This document shows positions 1-10,816 of a DNA stretch of 64,000 nucleotides, piece by piece (within the stretch, counting starts at the first letter, position 1; each line of letters begins with the position of its first letter). Source of the stretch: Mycobacterium kiyosense (GTDB taxonomy: Bacteria > Actinomycetota > Actinomycetes > Mycobacteriales > Mycobacteriaceae); assembly GCA_021654635.1 (NCBI GenBank), contig AP025179.1, positions 930,001 to 994,000 on the forward strand, read 5' to 3'. The position numbers and the translations under genes were made by a program. The notes under the pieces were generated by a model. The model was not told the DNA's origin and did not search any database. It saw only the letters and a list, made by a program, of their open reading frames with translations.

Positions 1-384
1 AATAAGTTAATGATGGTTCTGTCATCGTGAATGCCGCGAAATTGACGAGTTTCCGCCACTTAACGCCGGAATACCTGGAACAATCCGGCCGGACAACGGG
101 CCTGTACTTTGCAGCCGGTTCGCCAAATGCCGACAAAGTACCAGTTCAACGACTTTTACCGGCTAGAGTCCGGTCGAGACACAGGAGCGAATCATGGTTA
201 ACTTACCCGATGCAGCGGTATGGCCCGGTCGCCACCCCGTCCATCACCGGCGTCCATGCCCTTCACATAGCCGCGTTCGCGTCCGCGGCCTGTGCCGGAG
301 GTGTCCAGACCATCGATGCGATACCACCGCGAAACGCCGACGACAATCACCCGCATTTGCTGGAACAAGCATTAACTTATCTGC
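1..384. other. Intergenic or unassigned left edge
   Basis: I see no gene here that I can support. A reading frame from about 27 to 509 on the plus strand is open, but its product resembles no family I know and its 3' part overlaps the signal-peptide region of the next gene in another frame. The stretch probably holds the promoter of the downstream oxidoreductase. No clear inverted repeat or promoter hexamers stand out. Confidence 0.4.
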
Positions 385-2175
385 GTGGCACGCGCGCAGC
401 AAACTGGGCACCAGATGTCACGACGGTCGGTGCTCGCCGCCACGGCCGCAACCGCTGCCGCTGCCGCGCTGTCCGGCACGGTGCCCGCCGGCCGCGCAGC
501 CACCAATAAGTCGGTCGCCGTTTTCGGGGCCGGTGTGGCGGGGCTGACCGCGGCCCACGAACTCGCCGAACGCGGTTACGCCGTGACCGTGTACGAGCGG
601 AAGGCTCTGGGCGGCAAGGCTCGTTCCATTCCGGTGCCCAACACCGGACCCGACCCGCTGCCGGCCGAACACGGCTTCCGGTTCTTTCCCGGCTTCTACC
701 GCAACGTCCCCGATACCATGCGGCGAATCCCGTTCGCCGGCAACGCGAACGGCGTCTGGAACAACCTGACGCGGGCCACCTCGTACCTGCATTCGGGAAT
801 GGGTCGCGCCGATCTGACCATCCCGCTGCCGTTTCCGTTGCCCACCATCCCGAATCCGATCACCCCGAAGGCCTTCATCGAATCCGTTACCACCGTCTTC
901 CAGACGCTGTTCCGGCTGCCGTTGTGGGAAGCCGCTTACGCCGCGCAGAAACTCGCGGTCTATGTGACCAGTTGCACCGAGCGCAAGCTCGGCCAATGGG
1001 ACAATATGACCTGGTCGGACTATATCGGTGCGGACAAGAGATCGGCCGAGTACAACCGTTACCTGGCCGACGGGATCATCCGTAACCTGGCGGCATCGAA
1101 ATCCAAGGATGCCAGCGCCCATTCGATCGGACTGGTGGGCGAAGCCTCGGTCTGGTCGATTCTGCTGTTCGGCAACGATACCGACTGCAAAGGATTCGAC
1201 CGGGTGCTCAACGGCCCGACCAGCGCCCAGTGGTTAGATCCATGGATTGCCCATCTCACCTCCATGGGCGTGACATTCAGAGTGGGGCAAGCGCTTTCAC
1301 GCCTGAATCCGAACGGCAACCACATCGCGTCGGCCACCGTGACGGACGTGAACGGTCTGCCGCAGCCCGTAGTGGCGGACTGGTACGTCTCGGCGATCCC
1401 GTGTGAGAAGCTCGCGGCGGTGCTCACCCCGGACGTCATCGCCGCCGACCCGGGGCTGGCCAACGTCGCGCTGTTGCGTACCGAGTGGATGAACGGGCTG
1501 ATGTTCTACCTCAAGGAGCGCGTCGACGTCACCAAAGGCCATGTCAACTACGTCGACTCGGGCTGGGGTCTCACCTCGATCAGCCAAGAGCAGTTCTGGA
1601 AACGCAGCCTCACCACCTACGGCGATGGCACCGTCAAAGATTGTCTGTCCGCGATCATTTCGGATTGGAGCACGCCGGGCAACTTCAACCGCAAAAGTGC
1701 GCGGCAGTGCACGCCGACCGAGATCGCGCAGGAGGCGTGGGCGCAGATCAAGGCGCATCTGAGCGACACCGGTCATGTGGTCGACGACTCGATGCTGCAC
1801 TCGTGGTTCCTGGATCCCTCGATCATCGACTCGGGTACGCCCAACGTGCGCAACGACGAACCGCTCTTCATCCAGGATCCCGGCTCGTGGGGGCGTCGCC
1901 CCAATGCGGTCACCGGAATCGACAACCTGTTCCTGGCCGGCGAATGGATCCGGACCGACCAGAACGTGACGACGATGGAAGGTGCCAACGAGGGCGGTCG
2001 CTACGCCGCCAACGGCGTGTTGCAGGCCTCCGGTTATTCGGGGCAAATGGTGAATATTGTCAAGCTCTTTCAGGCGCCGTGGTGGGAGCCGATCAAAGCG
2101 GTGGACCAGGCCCGGTACCGCAAAGGGTTGCCGAACGCTCTCGACATCCTGGACACCCGCCGGCCGGGACAATAG
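385..2175 (+). CDS. Tat-exported FAD-dependent oxidoreductase, phytoene desaturase/amine oxidase superfamily
   Basis: The 596-residue product starts with a twin-arginine signal: SRRSVLAAT at residues 12-20, then an Ala-rich hydrophobic stretch to about residue 38. A Rossmann dinucleotide motif GAGVAG follows at residues 48-53. The C-terminal FAD-binding segment (NLFLAGEW, then MEGANEGGRYAANGV, near residues 515-545) is typical of flavin amine oxidases and carotenoid or hydroxysqualene desaturases. Together these suggest an enzyme folded with FAD in the cytosol and exported. The substrate is unknown; sterol, terpenoid or hydroxysqualene-like lipids are possible from the family. The start chosen is GTG 385. 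ATG 415, which would give MSRRSV at the N-terminus, is an equally good alternative. A TetR gene follows 47 bp downstream on the same strand and may be co-transcribed. Confidence 0.75.
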   Translation: MARAQQTGHQMSRRSVLAATAATAAAAALSGTVPAGRAATNKSVAVFGAGVAGLTAAHELAERGYAVTVYERKALGGKARSIPVPNTGPDPLPAEHGFRFFPGFYRNVPDTMRRIPFAGNANGVWNNLTRATSYLHSGMGRADLTIPLPFPLPTIPNPITPKAFIESVTTVFQTLFRLPLWEAAYAAQKLAVYVTSCTERKLGQWDNMTWSDYIGADKRSAEYNRYLADGIIRNLAASKSKDASAHSIGLVGEASVWSILLFGNDTDCKGFDRVLNGPTSAQWLDPWIAHLTSMGVTFRVGQALSRLNPNGNHIASATVTDVNGLPQPVVADWYVSAIPCEKLAAVLTPDVIAADPGLANVALLRTEWMNGLMFYLKERVDVTKGHVNYVDSGWGLTSISQEQFWKRSLTTYGDGTVKDCLSAIISDWSTPGNFNRKSARQCTPTEIAQEAWAQIKAHLSDTGHVVDDSMLHSWFLDPSIIDSGTPNVRNDEPLFIQDPGSWGRRPNAVTGIDNLFLAGEWIRTDQNVTTMEGANEGGRYAANGVLQASGYSGQMVNIVKLFQAPWWEPIKAVDQARYRKGLPNALDILDTRRPGQ

Positions 2176-2222
2176 TTCCACCGGCGCGACCGGTCGTCGC
2201 CGCACTGCCGTAGAGTACGGCT

Positions 2223-3488
2223 ATGTCGACGTCCCCCGCTCTGGGAACAGAGCGTCGGCGGCGTCCCCGGGATCGCAAGGAGCAGATCGCCCGCGTCTCG
2301 GCGGAGGCGTTCAGCGAGCTTGGCTACCACGGTGTGAGCATGGAACTGATCGCAGCGCGGGTGGGTGTCACCGCCGCGTCGCTATATCGCCACTATGCCC
2401 GCAAATACGATCTGTTCCGGGAGGCGGTGCTGGCGCTGGGGGAGCAGCTGGTGGAGTGCACGGCTTTCCTCGACGACGAATACGGCGACCGCGACGATCC
2501 CGAGGAGATCTGGGATCATGTTGTGGCACAGCTGATTAGCACAACACTGCGGAACAGGAGCAGCGGCGGACTGTACCGGTGGGAAGGGCGCTACCTCAAG
2601 CCTGAAGACCAAGAGGTGCTCAACCAGCAGATCAAATTGGTGAATCGCAGGCTGCAGCGACCGCTGTCCCGGCTACGGCCCCAACTGAAGTCGCGCCAGC
2701 GCTGGACGTTGTCCTCGGCGGTGCTCAGCGTCATCGGCAGCATCACCGACCACCGGGCGCAGCTACCCGACGAGCAGACGCACAGCACGCTGACGCGGAT
2801 CGCGCGGGCGGTGCGCGACGCCGACCTGCCCGACGACGAGCCTGGCGGCGACGGGGCGGCAAAGCCGTCCGTCGCGCTGGCCGCCGGTGAGTACGAGCAG
2901 ATCCTGCACGCCGCGATCATGCTGTTCAACGAGCGGGGATACCGCGAGACCGGGATGGACGACATCGCCGCGGCCGCTCATCTGCCGACCACCAGCCTGT
3001 ACCGCTTCTTCAGCGGCAAAGGTGCCATCCTGGCCGCCATCTACCGCCGTGCCGCCGACCGCGTTTCCAGTGATCTGTCCGAGATCCTGGGGTCCACGGA
3101 CAACCCGACCGACGCGGTCACCGAGTTGATCGCGGCCTACGTCCGGCGTTCCTTCGCCCGCCCCGAGCTCGCCTACGTCTATTACGCCGAACGCAGCAAC
3201 GTGCCGCCGGAAGAGCGAACCGCGCTGCGCAGCATCCAGCACGCGACGGTCGAGGCCTGGGTGCATCAGGTGCACCTCGCCACGCCCGAAATCCCAACGG
3301 AGGAAGCGCGATTCGCCGTGCACGCCGCATTCAGCCTGGTCGTCGACCTGGGGCGGCTGATGCAGTACGAGAACACCGAGATATCTCGCGCGGTGGTGTG
3401 TCATCTGCTGCACACCACCCTGTTGGGGCAGGCGCCGAAAGCCGCCACAGCGGCTCGTCGCGGACGAGCCCGGCAATCCCGCCGTTAG
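2223..3488 (+). CDS. Double-domain TetR family transcriptional regulator
   Basis: The 421-residue protein contains two complete TetR-like units in tandem. The first helix-turn-helix lies near residues 20-65 (around GVSMELIAARVGVTAASLYRHY). The second lies near residues 222-275 (around TGMDDIAAAAHLPTTSLYRF). Each is followed by a helical ligand-binding-like region. Normal TetR proteins are about 200 residues, so this is a fusion or internal duplication. Such double TetR proteins occur in mycobacteria; their ligands are mostly unknown. It sits 47 bp after the Tat oxidoreductase, its likely partner. Its TAG stop shares a TTAG tetranucleotide with the stop of the convergent DUF732 gene. Confidence 0.85.
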   Translation: MSTSPALGTERRRRPRDRKEQIARVSAEAFSELGYHGVSMELIAARVGVTAASLYRHYARKYDLFREAVLALGEQLVECTAFLDDEYGDRDDPEEIWDHVVAQLISTTLRNRSSGGLYRWEGRYLKPEDQEVLNQQIKLVNRRLQRPLSRLRPQLKSRQRWTLSSAVLSVIGSITDHRAQLPDEQTHSTLTRIARAVRDADLPDDEPGGDGAAKPSVALAAGEYEQILHAAIMLFNERGYRETGMDDIAAAAHLPTTSLYRFFSGKGAILAAIYRRAADRVSSDLSEILGSTDNPTDAVTELIAAYVRRSFARPELAYVYYAERSNVPPEERTALRSIQHATVEAWVHQVHLATPEIPTEEARFAVHAAFSLVVDLGRLMQYENTEISRAVVCHLLHTTLLGQAPKAATAARRGRARQSRR

Positions 3489-3820
3489 CGCCCAGCCTGC
3501 TGCAGGAAGCCCACGTGCTCGGGGCAGTAATGGTCCAGCGCGGCGCCGAGGAACTGGAAGGCCTGCCCCTGCGTGGTGCCCAGCGGCAGGTTGCGCTGCA
3601 GGAACTTGGCCGAGTCGTAGGCGGTGTGGTCGACGTTCCGGTCGATCCGCTGGCAACTGATCTTGCCCAGCCAGGCGTTGTAGTCCTGCGGGCCGTAGAT
3701 GCCGTAGGTGTGCAGCTGCGTGTTAAAGGGAGCGTCGTAGTCGTCGGCCTGGGCGGGGGCCGCCAACCCGACGGCGGCAACCGCGACGGCGACGAAACTG
3801 GCCAGCCTCGTTACCTTCAT
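3485..3820 (-). CDS. Small secreted DUF732-type protein (Rv0559c orthologue by synteny)
   Basis: The 111-residue product has a signal peptide (residues 1-25, cleavage near AQA/DD). The mature domain has two cysteines, C56 and C99, likely to form a disulphide, and the size and pattern of mycobacterial DUF732 proteins. It lies directly downstream of the methyltransferase gene, in the same orientation as Rv0560c-Rv0559c in M. tuberculosis, with a gap of about 33 bp, so co-transcription is likely. The function of the family is unknown; it is probably cell-wall or culture-filtrate located. The stop overlaps that of the convergent TetR gene. Confidence 0.85.
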   Translation of the reverse strand: MKVTRLASFVAVAVAAVGLAAPAQADDYDAPFNTQLHTYGIYGPQDYNAWLGKISCQRIDRNVDHTAYDSAKFLQRNLPLGTTQGQAFQFLGAALDHYCPEHVGFLQQAGR

Positions 3821-3853
3821 TAGACAGACTATACACCTCAGCCGTGGGCGCGA

Positions 3854-4595
<742 letters not shown>

Positions 4596-4608
4596 CGCGC
4601 CACTACAC

Positions 4609-5844
4609 TCAGCTGAACGGCGGCCGACGATCGATCAGCCGGGAGGCGCGGCCGCCGCCGCGCCACAGCCGCGCCACCCAGTCGGCGTCCTCGTCGGTGA
4701 CCAAGTTGGCCATCACCCGCACCGCGATCCGCATCAGGGTGGTGGAGCGCATCGCGATCGGCCCGGTCGCGGGCAGGAACCGCTGGAACGTCAGCAGCAG
4801 CGCCAGCCTGCGCGCCACCGAGAAGCCGCGGGCGTAGTGCTCGGTCAGCAGCGCCGGCCACAGCTGGGACAGGTCGCCCGAGTCCAGCACTTCGGCGGCC
4901 AGTCGCCCGGTCTCCAGGCCGTAGTCGATTCCCTCACCGTTGAGCGGGTTGACGCAGGCCGCGGCATCGCCGATCAGCATCCAGTTCGGCCCGGCCACCC
5001 CGGACACCGCGCCGCCCATCGGCAGCAATGCCGACGCGATCGCCCGCGGTGGGCCGTCGAAGCCCCACTCCTCCCGGCGCAGGTCGGTGTAGTAGGAGAT
5101 CAGCGGCCGAAGTGCCAGGTCGGCCGGCCGCTTGGTGGTGGACAGCGCGCCCACGCCGATGTTCACCTCGCCGTTGCCCAGCGGGAAGATCCACCCGTAG
5201 CCAGGCAGCACCGCACCGTCCGGGGAGCGCAGCTCCAGGTGCGACGTCAGCCACGGGTCTGCACTGCGCTCGGTGGTCAGGTAGCCCCTGGCGGCGACGC
5301 CGTACACCGTGTCCTGATGCCAGCGCCGGCCCAGTTTGCGGCCCAGCGGCGACCGTGCCCCGTCGGCGACGATCAGCTGCCGGCACCGCACCTCGGTCCG
5401 GTCGGCCAGCGTCAACGACACCGCTCTTCGTGACGAATCATGATGCACTTCAACGGCTTTGGTGCCCAGCAGCATGCGTGCCCCGGACTCCTCGGCGACC
5501 TTGCGGATCCGGTCGTCGAGTTCGAGCCGGGCCACCGCGCTGCTGTGCGCCGGGAACGACGGGCCGGGCCAGCCAACCTCCACCTCGCCGCCGAAGCCGC
5601 TCATCCGCAGGCCCCGATGCTTGATCCGGCCGTCCAGCCAGTCGCCCAGCCCCAGCTGGCGCAGCTCGGCGACGGCCCGCGGCGTCAGCCCGTCCCCGCA
5701 CGCTTTGTCCCGCGGGAAGCTGGCCGAGTCGACGACGAGCACGTCGCGGCCCGCGCGGGCGGCCCAGGCCGCCGCCGCCGACCCGGCCGGTCCCGCGCCC
5801 ACGACGACGACGTCGGCCTGGCAGACTCTGCTGTTCACGCTCAC
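4609..5844 (-). CDS. menJ: Menaquinone reductase MenJ (geranylgeranyl reductase family)
   Basis: MenJ saturates one isoprene unit of menaquinone to give MK-9(II-H2) at the membrane. The product is a 411-residue flavoprotein with the FAD motif GAGPAG at residues 16-21, the CGDGLTPRAV segment typical of geranylgeranyl reductases, and a second FAD-binding block LIGDAAACVNPLNGEG near residue 300. The reading frame is open to 6009, but that extension runs antisense into the divergent synthase gene. I therefore start at GTG 5844 (GTG 5838 is also possible), matching the roughly 408 residues I recall for Rv0561c. The next gene diverges 15 bp away and makes prenyl diphosphate, so the two act in one pathway. 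Confidence 0.9.
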   Translation of the reverse strand: MSVNSRVCQADVVVVGAGPAGSAAAAWAARAGRDVLVVDSASFPRDKACGDGLTPRAVAELRQLGLGDWLDGRIKHRGLRMSGFGGEVEVGWPGPSFPAHSSAVARLELDDRIRKVAEESGARMLLGTKAVEVHHDSSRRAVSLTLADRTEVRCRQLIVADGARSPLGRKLGRRWHQDTVYGVAARGYLTTERSADPWLTSHLELRSPDGAVLPGYGWIFPLGNGEVNIGVGALSTTKRPADLALRPLISYYTDLRREEWGFDGPPRAIASALLPMGGAVSGVAGPNWMLIGDAAACVNPLNGEGIDYGLETGRLAAEVLDSGDLSQLWPALLTEHYARGFSVARRLALLLTFQRFLPATGPIAMRSTTLMRIAVRVMANLVTDEDADWVARLWRGGGRASRLIDRRPPFS

Positions 5845-5859
5845 CAGTATGTTGGTCGA

Positions 5860-6867
5860 ATGAACACACCGGCGACCGTGGTGGCGGGCGTTGATCTGGG
5901 TGACGCCGAATTCGCGGCGACCGTGCGCGATGGTGTGGCCCGCGTCGAGAAGCTGATGGAAGCCGAGTTGCGCGGCTCCGACGAAGTGATGACCGAGTCG
6001 CTGCTGCATCTATTCAAGGCCGGCGGCAAACGGTTCCGGCCGCTGTTCACAATCCTGGCCGCGCAGACCGGGCCGAACCCGGAAAACGCCGAGGTCACCC
6101 TCGCCGGGGCGATCGTCGAACTCATCCACCTGGCGACGCTGTACCACGACGACGTGATGGACGAGGCCGAGGTGCGCCGCGGCGCGCCCAGCGCCAACGC
6201 CCGCTGGGGCAATAACGTGGCGATCCTGGCCGGCGACTACCTGTTGGCGACGTCGTCGCGGCTGGTGTCCCGGCTGGGTCCGGAAGCAGTCCGAATCGTC
6301 GCCGAGACGTTCGCCGAGCTGGTGACCGGGCAGATGCGGGAGACCCGCGGCACTCCCGAGGGCGCCGACCGCATCGAGCAGTACCTGAAGGTCGTGCACG
6401 AGAAGACGGGCAGCCTGATCGGCGCCGCGGGCCGGTTCGGCGCGATGTTCTCCGGCGCCGACGACGAGCAGGTGGAGCGGCTGAGTCGGCTCGGCGCCAC
6501 CGTGGGCACCGCCTTCCAGATCGCCGACGACATCATCGACATCGACAGCGAATCCGACGAGTCGGGCAAGGTGCCGGGCACCGATCTGCGGGAGGGTGTG
6601 CGCACGCTGCCGATGCTCTACGCCCTACAGGAGACCGGGCCCGACGGGGCGCGGCTGCGCGAGCTGCTGGCCGGGCCCATTCACGACGACGCCGAGGTGG
6701 CCGAGGCGTTGACGCTGCTGCGGGCGTCGTCGGGGATGGCCAAGGCGAAGGAGACACTCGCGCAATACGCGGCCCAGGCCCACCATGAGGTGAGCCTGCT
6801 GCCCGAGGGGCTCGGCCGCCGGGCATTGCAGGCGTTGGTCGACTACACCGTCAGCCGGCACGGTTGA
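5860..6867 (+). CDS. grcC1: Polyprenyl diphosphate synthase GrcC1 (Rv0562 type)
   Basis: This trans-type polyprenyl synthase of 335 residues has both aspartate-rich motifs: DDVMD at residues 97-101 in the first DDxxD, and DDIID at 223-227 in the second. The GGKRFRP motif at about residues 55-61 binds isopentenyl diphosphate. It condenses isopentenyl diphosphate onto an allylic primer to make the long prenyl chain probably used for menaquinone. ATG 5860 is chosen because it matches the known family N-terminus (MxTPATVVAGVDLG) and length; the frame is open further upstream only across menJ. The divergent start-to-start spacing to menJ is about 15 bp, so both genes share one promoter region. Confidence 0.92.
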   Translation: MNTPATVVAGVDLGDAEFAATVRDGVARVEKLMEAELRGSDEVMTESLLHLFKAGGKRFRPLFTILAAQTGPNPENAEVTLAGAIVELIHLATLYHDDVMDEAEVRRGAPSANARWGNNVAILAGDYLLATSSRLVSRLGPEAVRIVAETFAELVTGQMRETRGTPEGADRIEQYLKVVHEKTGSLIGAAGRFGAMFSGADDEQVERLSRLGATVGTAFQIADDIIDIDSESDESGKVPGTDLREGVRTLPMLYALQETGPDGARLRELLAGPIHDDAEVAEALTLLRASSGMAKAKETLAQYAAQAHHEVSLLPEGLGRRALQALVDYTVSRHG

Positions 6868-6964
6868 CCTGCGGATCGTGCTCACCCGGAACCTTCCGGG
6901 GCGTTCCGGGCGTTGAATCCGCGGTAATCGACAAAGCTGAACGTGTTCGTAGGAGGACGCACCA

Positions 6965-7831
6965 ATGACGTGGCATCCCCAGGTCAACAGGCTCAAGACG
7001 TTCCTGTTGTTGGTCGGCATGTCCGCGATGATCGTGTTCGTCGGCGCTCTGTTCGGCCGGACGACACTGATCCTGGCGACGGTGTTCGCCGTCGGGATGA
7101 ACGTCTACACGTACTTCAACAGCGACAAGCTGGCGCTGCGCGCGATGCACGCCCAACCCGTCTCGGAGCTGCAGGCCCCGGTGATGTACCGCATTGTGCG
7201 CGAGCTCGCCACGTCGGCCCACCAGCCGATGCCGCGGCTCTACATCAGCGACACCAGCGCGCCCAACGCCTTCGCCACCGGTCGCAACCCCCGCAACGCC
7301 GCCGTCTGCTGCACCACGGGCATCCTGCAGATCCTCGACGAGCGTGAGCTGCGCGCGGTGCTCGGTCACGAGCTCTCCCACGTCTACAACCGCGACATCC
7401 TGATCTCCTGTGTGGCGGGTGCGCTGGCGTCGGTGATCACCGCGCTGGCCAACATGGCCATGTGGTTCGGCGCATTCGGCGGCAACCGCGAAGGCGGCGC
7501 CAACCCCTTTGCGATGCTGCTGGTTTCGCTGTTGGGGCCGGTCGCCGCGACGGTAATCCGGCTGGCGGTGTCTCGCTCGCGCGAGTACCAGGCCGACGAG
7601 TCCGGCGCGGTGCTGACCGGCGACCCGCTGGCCCTGGCGTCGGCGCTGCGCAAGATCTCCGGTGGGGTGCAGCTGGCGCCGTTGCCGCCGGAACCGCAAC
7701 TGGCCAACCAGGCGCACCTGATGATCGCCAACCCGTTCCGCGCGGGTGAGCGGATCGGTTCGCTGTTCTCCACCCACCCGCCGATCGAGGACCGCATCCG
7801 CCGGTTGGAGGCGATGGCGCGTGGCGCCTAG
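6965..7831 (+). CDS. htpX: Membrane zinc protease HtpX
   Basis: This M48-family metalloprotease of 288 residues has two N-terminal membrane helices (residues 13-50), the zinc motif HELSH at 135-139, two further hydrophobic segments near residues 145-200, and the third-ligand region [11 protein letters not shown] near residue 208. HtpX degrades misfolded membrane proteins at the cytoplasmic side. A good ribosome-binding site (aggagg, 6951-6956) precedes ATG 6965. The position after grcC1 matches Rv0563. The stop codon shares the CTAG tetranucleotide with the convergent SulP gene. Confidence 0.93.
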   Translation: MTWHPQVNRLKTFLLLVGMSAMIVFVGALFGRTTLILATVFAVGMNVYTYFNSDKLALRAMHAQPVSELQAPVMYRIVRELATSAHQPMPRLYISDTSAPNAFATGRNPRNAAVCCTTGILQILDERELRAVLGHELSHVYNRDILISCVAGALASVITALANMAMWFGAFGGNREGGANPFAMLLVSLLGPVAATVIRLAVSRSREYQADESGAVLTGDPLALASALRKISGGVQLAPLPPEPQLANQAHLMIANPFRAGERIGSLFSTHPPIEDRIRRLEAMARGA

Positions 7832-9370
7832 GCAGCGGCGTCGGGCGCCTCGGTGGTCGTCAGCGACACCAGATGCCGGCGTGGCGGGTGGCCGCGCTCG
7901 AGCAGGCCGTCGATCCGGACTTCTCCGCCGGTTGCGTGGTGCCGCTGCTGCCAATCCGTAATCGCCTGGTGCGCAGCATGATCGAGGTAGCTGACGGCGA
8001 TGTGCAGTGTCACCGTGGTGCGTTCGGGCACTGACGCCAGCACCCGGGTCAGCCGGGGCAGGCTCAGGAAGGTGCAGGCGCCTTCGACGATCACTCGCCA
8101 TTCGTCGCCGTCGGCGATGGCGTCCACTTTGGCGCGCACCACCCGCCACCCGGTCATCGCGATGGCCAGTGCCAGCCCGATCATCACCCCGTGCAGCAGG
8201 TTGAGGAAGACCACGGCCACAATGGTCACCAGGTAGATCGCGAAATCGCCGGTTTTCACCGCGGTTTCGATGTGCGCCGGCTGCAGCAGCTGAATGCCGA
8301 TCACGATCAGCAGCCCGGCCAGCGCGGCACTGGGGATCTGCTCGATCAAGCCCGCGAAGGGCAGGGCGAACAGCAGGATCCAGCAGCCGTGCAGGATTGT
8401 CGAGGCGCTGGTCTTGGCGCCGGCCTTGATGTTGGCTGCGCTACGCACGATTACGCCCGCGATGGGCAGGCCGCCGATAGCTCCGGAGACCAGATTGGAG
8501 GCGCCCTGGCCGATCAGCTCGCGGTCGAGGTTGGTGCGCGGGCCGTCGTGCATGCGGTCGGTGGCCACCGCCGTCAGCAAGCTCTGCACGCTGCAGATCA
8601 GCGTGACGGTGATGATCCCGATGACCACCGCTGTCCAGTTGCCGCGCGGTATCGCCGGCAGTGTCAGCGCGTCGATCACCGAGCCGTCCAGCGTGATTCG
8701 CGAGACGTGGAACGGGAACGCCACGGAGACAACGGTTACCACCACGATCGCGACCAGCGGTCCGGGGACGGCGGCCAGCTTGGCCGGCACCCAGCGCCAG
8801 GCGACCATGATGGCGATCACCATCAGGCCGAGGAAGAGTCCGGGGCGGTGCGCGCCGACGATCTGGGCGGGCAACTCCACGACATTGACCCACGCCGAGC
8901 TGTGCGACTCGCCGCCGAGCAGGACGTGGGTCTGCTGCAGTGCGATGGTGATCCCGATGCCGGCCAGCATCGCATGCACCACCACCGGCGAAATCGCAAG
9001 TGCCGCACGCGCTACCCGGCTGAGACCCAGCAGAATCTGCATCAGACCTGCGACGGCGGTGATGAAGCAGGTTACCCCCCCAACCGAATTCGGCGATGAG
9101 GTCGGCAACGATGACGGTCAGGCCGGCGGCGGGACCGCTGACCTGTAGTGGTGACCCGCCCAGTGCCCCGCCGATGACCCCGCCGACGATCGCTGCGATC
9201 AGGCCGGCGAGCACCGGCGCGTCGGAGGCGATGGCAATGCCGAGTGACAGCGGTAGCGCGACCAGGAAGACCACCAGCGAGGACGGCAGGTCGTGGCGTA
9301 AGACCGATCGCCAACGCTCGCTTCGTGATTCGGCTGCATTCGCGTCGGCGAATGGTTCGAACTGTCGCAT
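7828..9370 (-). pseudogene. SulP family anion transporter, disrupted by a +1 frameshift in a 7-base C/G run
   Basis: The N-terminal frame (from ATG 9370) gives about 98 residues of SulP sequence: [20 protein letters not shown] and the [16 protein letters not shown] motif. It then loses homology after AEFGWGG. The rest of the transporter, from [17 protein letters not shown] to the C-terminal STAS-like domain, continues one base out of frame down to 7828. The switch falls at the homopolymer 9075-9081. Removing one base restores an uninterrupted protein of about 513 residues with the usual ten or more membrane helices. SulP proteins carry sulphate, bicarbonate or other anions. The gene interrupts the htpX-gpsA neighbourhood of M. 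tuberculosis. Real loss is possible, but a sequencing indel is more likely. Confidence 0.85.
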
Positions 9371-9641
9371 CGGAGGGCTCCCTCGGGGTCAAGCGGGGGG
9401 ACATTCCGACATCCCGCCCAGTATCACGGTCTCGTAACACATTGGCGCACAGGCGAATACGTGTCACCCGTAACGACGATGTTGTGGGCTGGACCGCCTG
9501 GCGACCACTTCCTGACGGTAGGTGGGTGGCCCGTTGCGGGCAACCAGACGCGCCAGGTGCATAGTGAACGCAAATTTTCTTTGTGAGCACCCAGGCATGG
9601 CCACCCATGGCGTGACGAAGGTCACAGGTAGGCGCTGCGGG

Positions 9642-10667
9642 TCAGAACCCCGACCCGTGCACCTCGTGCCCGGGTACCTCGGCGGCCAGCCCCTGGTAGG
9701 CCTGCTCGACGGTGGAGCCGTGGTTGATGACGGCATCGACCTCGCGCGCGATCGGCATGTTCAGCCCCAACTCGTTGGCGAATTCCATGATCACACTGGC
9801 GGCCTTGACGCCTTCGGCGACCTGGTTCATCGAGGCGATGATCTCGTCGATCGTCTTGCCGGCGCCCAGTTGTTCGCCGACGTGACGGTTGCGGCTGCGC
9901 TGGCTGGTACAGGTGACGATCAGATCGCCGAGGCCCGCCAGCCCGGGAAACGTTTCGGGGTCCCCGCCCATGGCCACGCCCAGCTTGGTCATCTCGCGCA
10001 GTGAACGGGCGATCACCAGGGCGCGGGTGTTCTCGCCGATGCCCAGCGAATACCCCATGCCGACGGCGATGGCGAACACGTTCTTCAGCGCCCCGGCCAT
10101 CTCGACGCCCACCACGTCGTCGGTGGTGTAGACGCGGAAGCGCCGGGTGCGGAACAGGCCGGACAGCCGGGTCGCCAGATGCTGGTCGGGCATGGCCAGC
10201 ACCGCGGCGGCGGCGTAGCCCTCGGCGACCTCGCGGGCGATGTTCGGCCCGGCCAGGATGCCCGCCGGATGCCCGGGCAGGATCTCCTCGATGATCTGCG
10301 ACATCCGCATGTTGGTGCCCTGCTCGAGACCTTTGACCAGGGAGACCACCGGCACCCAGGGGCGCAGTTCCTTGCTCAGTTCGGTGAGTACACCGCGGAA
10401 GCCGTGCGAAGGCACACCCATGACCAGAACGTCGGCACAGTTCGCGGCTTCGGCGAAATCGGTGGTGGCGCGCAGGGATTCGCTGAGCACTACCTCGTCA
10501 CCGAGATAGCGGCTGTTGCGATGGTTTTCGTTGATGTCCTTGGCGGTGTCCTCCGAACGCACCCACTGCAACGTCGGCCCGCGGCGCGCGCAAATGGACG
10601 CGACGGTGGTACCCCAGGACCCGCCACCGAGGACAACGACTTTGGGTTCGCGCTTGTCAGCTGGCAT
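9642..10667 (-). CDS. gpsA: NAD(P)-dependent glycerol-3-phosphate dehydrogenase (Rv0564c type)
   Basis: This 341-residue enzyme reduces dihydroxyacetone phosphate to sn-glycerol 3-phosphate for phospholipid synthesis. Visible motifs are the Rossmann GGGSWGTT near residues 14-21, the substrate-domain ALKNVFAIAVGMGYSLG, and GLGDLIVTCTSQRSRN in the C-terminal domain. The frame extends to 10712, but ATG 10667 (MPADKREPKVVVLGG) matches the N-terminus of Rv0564c (gpdA1). It sits divergent to the serine protease gene and downstream of the SulP gene in the same orientation. Confidence 0.93.
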   Translation of the reverse strand: MPADKREPKVVVLGGGSWGTTVASICARRGPTLQWVRSEDTAKDINENHRNSRYLGDEVVLSESLRATTDFAEAANCADVLVMGVPSHGFRGVLTELSKELRPWVPVVSLVKGLEQGTNMRMSQIIEEILPGHPAGILAGPNIAREVAEGYAAAAVLAMPDQHLATRLSGLFRTRRFRVYTTDDVVGVEMAGALKNVFAIAVGMGYSLGIGENTRALVIARSLREMTKLGVAMGGDPETFPGLAGLGDLIVTCTSQRSRNRHVGEQLGAGKTIDEIIASMNQVAEGVKAASVIMEFANELGLNMPIAREVDAVINHGSTVEQAYQGLAAEVPGHEVHGSGF

Positions 10668-10816
10668 GTTTGTCACCCTATTGCGGTAACCGGGCATTTC
10701 CCAAGGATTCACCCGGGATACCTACGGCCACGAGGCGTGGGACTTCGTCGTCCCTTGCCGCGGTGTCCGCGGCGACGGATCGTAGGGGGTCGGAGCTTGA
10801 TGGTGAGGAGGGGACG

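Noticed and set aside
27..509. A 160-codon plus-strand frame at the left edge
   Set aside because: Unrecognisable product that overlaps the Tat signal region of the oxidoreductase in another frame; the 3' half is Arg-rich shadow sequence.
8441..9370. Two separate transporter genes instead of one frameshifted SulP gene
   Set aside because: Each part alone lacks half the fold. The second part has no start signal at the junction, and a single base in a 7-base run joins them perfectly.
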